In this document: positions 4,694 to 8,355 of the stretch, in pieces | Layout of the letters: each line of letters starts with the position of its first letter | How positions within the stretch are numbered: the stretch's first letter is position 1 | From: an uncultured Candidatus Methylacidiphilales bacterium | Lineage (GTDB): Bacteria > Verrucomicrobiota > Verrucomicrobiia > Methylacidiphilales > CALFVM01 | NCBI GenBank assembly: GCA_937928665.1 | Contig: CALFVM010000246.1 | Location: 1-8,355 of the forward strand | Reading direction: 5' to 3' | Length of the DNA stretch: 8,355 bases | Position numbers and translations under genes: made by a program | The notes under the pieces: generated by a model | What the model was told of the DNA's origin: nothing | What the model saw: the letters and a program-made list of their open reading frames with translations, nothing else | The model's database searches: none

Positions 4694-7381
4694 ATGGGAA
4701 AGTGCCCCTTGCGCAGCCTGTTGAGCGTCCTGGTCAGTCTGGCGGTCCCGCTTTACGGGACCGATTTTATTTGGATGGAAGGCGAGTCCCCAACCGCCAC
4801 CGACGTGGGCAAACATCCGTGGTATTACGGCCAGATCAACAAGGCCGAGCTTTCCGGCAATGATTTTCTTGCCCACTTCGATAAAAAACCGGGCACCGCC
4901 ACCTACACCTTCCAAGCACCGCTGGCCGGTGACTACCACTTCTGGGTCCGCGCCAATCCCCTCGGCAACGGTCTGTCCTATCGGCTCAACGACGGCGAAG
5001 CCATCAACATCGACATGAATCGGGACCAGTCAGGCAACCTCAACCTCGCGCCCGACCATGCGCCTGACCTCCGCTTCATCGCCTGGGCCCATGCGGGATC
5101 CGCACCATTACGCGCCGGTGAAAACACCATCACCTTCACCTTTGCCGCCCGCTCGGGAGAACACATTCATGGCAGTCTCGACTGCTTTGTCTTCACCCGC
5201 GAACCCTTCCGCCCGATGGGCAAGGCCAAGCCAGACGAAGTTGCGGCACGTCTGGCTGAGGTGGCCCGGGCGAACGAGGGCTGGACCATCTGGAACCCGC
5301 CCGCAGACGATTACCGGGATAGCCCGATCGACCTACGGCGATTGAACGAGCCAATCGCGGGTGCCCGCGGCTACGTCCGGGTTAGGAACGGCCGCTTCGT
5401 TTTAGGCGATGGAACCCCTGTCCGTTTTTGGGCGGTCAACGGCCCGGCCAGCGGGCTGAAGGGAGATGACCTCCGCCGCGCCGCCCGTGAGCTCGCCAAA
5501 CGCGGCGTCAACCTCGTCCGTTTCCACGGGAGCGTCTTCGACCGGGACACCGGTGAGATCAAACCTAACGCCGCCGCCGATCTGCACGAAATTGTCGCGG
5601 CCATGAAGGCCGAGGGCATCTACACCCACCTCTCCATCTACTTCCCCCTATGGATGACCCCCAAGGCCGGGTTACCTTTTCTCGAAGGCTACGACGGCCA
5701 GAAACATCCCTTTGCCGCCCTCATGTTCAATCCCGACTTTCAAAAGGTCTATCAGAGCTGGTGGAAAACCATCCTCGAAGCCAAACCTGCCAACGGCGGC
5801 CCTGCACTCCGGGATGACCCGGCCGTTTTCGGCGTCGAAATCCAGAACGAAGACTCCTACTTCTTCTGGACCTTCAGCGACGACCGCATCCCTGTCCCCC
5901 AGCGGCGCATGCTCCAAAAACAATTCGGAGACTGGGCCAAGAAAAAATATGGCACCTTGGACAAAGCCTACGAGGCCTGGAACGGGATGAAACTCCCCGA
6001 AGACAACTCGAGTGAAGGCCGTCTTGCTTTCCGTCCGCTCTACAACATCTTTTCCGAACGCACCCCGCGCGACCAAGACACAGCCCACTTCCTTCTGGAA
6101 AGCCAGCGGGGCTTCTACGCCGCCCAAATACGGTTCCTCCGGGAGCTCGGCTTCAAGGGTCTGGTCACCGCATCCAATTGGACCACGGCGAATAACGACA
6201 TCCTTGGTCCCCTCGAAAAGTATAGCTATACCCCGGGAGATTTCATCGACCGCCACGGGTATTGGGGCGGCACCCACCAAGGCGACAACGCTGCCTGGTC
6301 CATCCGCGACGGCCACACCTTCGCCCATCGGAGCGCACTCCGCTTCGATCCGCCCGAGCCAGGCAAACCGCGCGAAATTTCCCATCCGGCCTTTGATCCG
6401 AAATACAACGGCCTTCCTTCCATGATCTCCGAGACAACTTTCAACCGGCCCAACCGCTACCGCGTCGAAGCCCCGGCGTTTTTCGCCGTCTACGGAGCCC
6501 TGCAGGGCAGCGACGCCATCGTCCACTTCGCTCACGACGGAGCTAAATGGGAAGTAAAACCCAATTTTTTCATGCAGCCATGGACCCTCATGAGCCCCAC
6601 CCAAATGGGTCAGTTTCCGGCAACCGCCCTGATCTACCGCCAGGGTCTCCTGCACGAAGGCGACCTCATCGCCCACGTCGGGCTCAAACTTAACGATATT
6701 CTTGCCCTCACGGGCACCCCTCTCGTCCAATCCGCCAACCTCGACGAACTTCGCAAGGCCGATCTCGGGACCGGCTCCGCACCCGTTGCTAACGACAAAA
6801 TCGATCCCATGGTCCACCTCATCGGACGGACCGCCGTCACCATCGCCGACAATCCTGATCCAACCAAAGTTCAGCCCCTCGATAAGTTCCTCAATCCAGC
6901 CGCTCAAACCGTTGCCGCCTCCACGGGTGAAATCCTTCTCGATTATGGCAAGGGTCTCCTCCGCCTGACCGGCCCGAAAGCCCAGGGTGCTGTCGGCAAC
7001 CTCGCCGTCGCCGGTCCCATCGATTTGCCAGCCCTTGCCATTTCCTCGGACCTCGACTTGGCCTCAATCCTCCTCGTTCCGCTCGACAACCAACCCATCG
7101 CCTCAGCCCAACGCCTTCTCCTCCAGATCATGACTGAAGAAAAGCCAAGCAACTTCAAAACTGAACCCGTCCGAGAAGGCATCCTGCGAATTGCCAGCAT
7201 GGGAACCGACCCGTGGCTCATTCGCTCCCTCACCGGAATCGTTACGCTCAAGCGTCCCGACGCCGCCCGGCTCCAAATCACCCCTCTTGACTTCAACGGA
7301 TACCCCGCTGGCGAACCCGCCTCCGGCCCTACCATCAAACTCCGGCCTGACACCGTTTACTACCTGATCACCGCACCCTGA
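4694..7381 (+). CDS. Secreted glycoside hydrolase-like protein (clan GH-A-like barrel with N-terminal CBM-like domain)
   Basis: An 895-residue exported protein, probably acting on a plant, algal or microbial glycan. I prefer the ATG at 4694 because it opens directly into a signal peptide: basic MGKCPLR, a hydrophobic core SLLSVLVSLAVPL, and cleavage probably after Gly22. An in-frame ATG at 4616 would add 26 polar residues in front. Neither has a Shine-Dalgarno motif. Residues about 25-175 look like a beta-sandwich carbohydrate-binding domain (WMEGES, YHFWVRAN, GENTITFTF, HGSLDCFVF). The catalytic part starts near 230 with GRFVLGDGTPVRFWAVNG, then GVNLVRFHG (271-279), a candidate acid/base Glu386 in VEIQNED and a candidate nucleophile Glu580 in MISETTFNRP. 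DRHGYWGG precedes the latter. A beta-rich C-terminal part (about 740-895) follows. I cannot assign a numbered GH family or a substrate. The gene is monocistronic, running tail to tail into the TAXI gene. Confidence 0.85.
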   Translation: MGKCPLRSLLSVLVSLAVPLYGTDFIWMEGESPTATDVGKHPWYYGQINKAELSGNDFLAHFDKKPGTATYTFQAPLAGDYHFWVRANPLGNGLSYRLNDGEAINIDMNRDQSGNLNLAPDHAPDLRFIAWAHAGSAPLRAGENTITFTFAARSGEHIHGSLDCFVFTREPFRPMGKAKPDEVAARLAEVARANEGWTIWNPPADDYRDSPIDLRRLNEPIAGARGYVRVRNGRFVLGDGTPVRFWAVNGPASGLKGDDLRRAARELAKRGVNLVRFHGSVFDRDTGEIKPNAAADLHEIVAAMKAEGIYTHLSIYFPLWMTPKAGLPFLEGYDGQKHPFAALMFNPDFQKVYQSWWKTILEAKPANGGPALRDDPAVFGVEIQNEDSYFFWTFSDDRIPVPQRRMLQKQFGDWAKKKYGTLDKAYEAWNGMKLPEDNSSEGRLAFRPLYNIFSERTPRDQDTAHFLLESQRGFYAAQIRFLRELGFKGLVTASNWTTANNDILGPLEKYSYTPGDFIDRHGYWGGTHQGDNAAWSIRDGHTFAHRSALRFDPPEPGKPREISHPAFDPKYNGLPSMISETTFNRPNRYRVEAPAFFAVYGALQGSDAIVHFAHDGAKWEVKPNFFMQPWTLMSPTQMGQFPATALIYRQGLLHEGDLIAHVGLKLNDILALTGTPLVQSANLDELRKADLGTGSAPVANDKIDPMVHLIGRTAVTIADNPDPTKVQPLDKFLNPAAQTVAASTGEILLDYGKGLLRLTGPKAQGAVGNLAVAGPIDLPALAISSDLDLASILLVPLDNQPIASAQRLLLQIMTEEKPSNFKTEPVREGILRIASMGTDPWLIRSLTGIVTLKRPDAARLQITPLDFNGYPAGEPASGPTIKLRPDTVYYLITAP

Positions 7382-7404
7382 TTCCCTACCCTGGAGACCG
7401 CGCC

Positions 7405-8355
7405 TCACCCCGGCCGCAAAGAAGATCCGTCCGACTCAGTTCCTGGCATCCCCTCGTTCCGAACCTTCCCCGACAGCGGTTGCCCAACCTCCTTCAACTC
7501 ATCCCGATCGACCCGCTTCCGAATCATCACCAAATGATGGCGCAGCGTGTAAAGCTCAGCCGCATAAGCCAGGGGCACATGCACCTCGGCCAGCTTCGTC
7601 TCCAGGCTCAGAATGCGGTCCTTGATCGTCTCCCGCGATCCCTTTCCCCGCCGATAATCCTCTTCAATCGCGTGAACCATCCGATACCACTTCCAAATTT
7701 GACGCCGGATCGACCACCGATACGTCGGATACGCAATCCGGACCAAAGGGATGAGGAGCGTCAATAGCGGCAACACCAAAAACTTGGTCCGGTCAATCAG
7801 CACTGCCCAATGAAACGGTAGGTAGCGCTGGAGGAACGATGGCCCGTGCTGAAAATACCGCTCGGCTTCCGGGTGCAGCGGAAACTCCAGATTGTCCGCA
7901 TTCGGGAACTGCCCCGCATTGGCCAGAATACTATGCCCCCCGTGAAGTTCCCGGGCAGTTTCCAGAAACAGATAAACCAGAGCCGGGTGCAAATCCTCAG
8001 TCGCTACCAGAGCCGTCGCCGGTGCAATCAGCTCAATCTCCTGTGCGGGAATGTCTCTGGCCAAATCATAGACGCTCCGGGGCAGCACCGCTTTGGTCAG
8101 AAATCCGAAACGCCGCACGTAGGCATCCGCATCAGCAAAGGAATGAATCTGCAGTCGGGGATCGCCCGCCCAACGCTGCAGGGTCGGAGAACCACCGCCT
8201 GCGACATGAAATACCGCGTCAACCTCCGCGGCCAAGAGAGCCTCCATTGCCTGCTCACGGCCCAGATCCACCATGGTCGCGTTCTCTGGCGTGACCCCGC
8301 TCCACTTCAGTAAATCCACCGCCAAGGCTTTCGTGCCGCTACCCTCCACCCCCAC
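7405..8355 (-). CDS. TAXI-family TRAP-type solute-binding protein with C-terminal membrane anchor, 5'-partial
   Basis: The frame runs off the right edge; the GTG there (8355) is an internal Val codon or cannot be proven a start. 316 C-terminal residues are visible, so perhaps 100-150 N-terminal residues are missing. The first visible motif, GVEGSGTKALAVDLL (2-16), is the TAXI-family segment preceding a G-V turn. It continues through a periplasmic binding-protein lobe with EVDAVFHVAGG (44-54) and ends near 185. A transmembrane helix follows at about 191-208 (FLVLPLLTLLIPLVRIAY). A basic cytoplasmic tail of about 105 residues then shows conserved-looking helices (YRWSIRRQIWKWY, VHVPLAYAAELYTLRHH). 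This tethered form is known among TAXI proteins. Family members capture organic anions or amino acids for TRAP permeases, but no DctM/DctQ-type permease gene is visible here. The ligand is unknown. Confidence 0.85.
   Translation of the reverse strand: MGVEGSGTKALAVDLLKWSGVTPENATMVDLGREQAMEALLAAEVDAVFHVAGGGSPTLQRWAGDPRLQIHSFADADAYVRRFGFLTKAVLPRSVYDLARDIPAQEIELIAPATALVATEDLHPALVYLFLETARELHGGHSILANAGQFPNADNLEFPLHPEAERYFQHGPSFLQRYLPFHWAVLIDRTKFLVLPLLTLLIPLVRIAYPTYRWSIRRQIWKWYRMVHAIEEDYRRGKGSRETIKDRILSLETKLAEVHVPLAYAAELYTLRHHLVMIRKRVDRDELKEVGQPLSGKVRNEGMPGTESDGSSLRPG

Noticed and set aside
5672..6907. 411-codon open frame on the minus strand inside the glycoside hydrolase gene
   Set aside because: It is antisense to a gene with clear signal peptide and catalytic motifs. 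Its protein is low-complexity in composition with no recognisable motif, and GC-rich codon bias readily creates such frames.
7839..8313. Two overlapping plus-strand frames of about 150 codons
   Set aside because: Both are antisense to the TAXI protein gene, which has the recognisable motif and a sensible topology.

Overview
The window looks like an ordinary chromosomal stretch of a Gram-negative, envelope-bearing bacterium at roughly 60% G+C (judged by eye). I lean to Verrucomicrobiota or a relative in the PVC group. This is inference from an O-antigen-ligase-like protein with C-terminal TPRs, an exbB-exbD-def gene order, a large secreted glycoside hydrolase and start codons without Shine-Dalgarno sequences. 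No ribosomal or other phylogenetic marker is present to prove it. There are no mobile elements, CRISPR arrays, rRNAs or broken genes.

Layout, left to right. (1) Bases 1-1943, +: 3' part of a multi-spanning Wzy_C/O-antigen-ligase-like membrane protein with a C-terminal TPR domain; its start lies left of the window. (2) Bases 1953-2729, -: a complete DeoR-family sugar-phosphate-sensing repressor, tail to tail with the ligase. (3) Bases 2730-2850: a 121-bp divergent control region with a nested inverted repeat and weak promoter-like hexamers. (4) Bases 2851-4490, +: a tight operon of exbB/tolQ-like, exbD/tolR-like and def (peptide deformylase); the last two overlap by 4 bp. (5) Bases 4511-4583, -: a tRNA with a CAU anticodon, best read as the lysidine-modified tRNA-Ile2, with a plausible promoter. 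(6) Bases 4694-7381, +: a secreted glycoside hydrolase-like protein with an N-terminal carbohydrate-binding-like domain and a (beta/alpha)8-type catalytic region of no family I can name. (7) Bases 7405-8355, -: 3' part of a TAXI-family TRAP-type solute-binding protein carrying a C-terminal membrane anchor and a cytoplasmic tail.

How they fit together: most of the content concerns the cell envelope (surface glycan polymerisation or ligation, proton-motive-force-driven energy transfer to the outer membrane, glycan breakdown, solute capture). I see no single dedicated pathway. The ExbBD pair has no TonB/TolA partner here, and the DeoR protein has no sugar-catabolic operon beside it, so their partners must be elsewhere.

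I did not find a clearly new biological system. The points most worth checking are the unclassified glycoside hydrolase, the dyad overlapping the putative deoR promoter (which would make deoR leaderless), a GC-skew sign change around 2-2.8 kb that does not follow gene orientation, the lack of Shine-Dalgarno motifs at all five visible starts, and an insertion in the deformylase.
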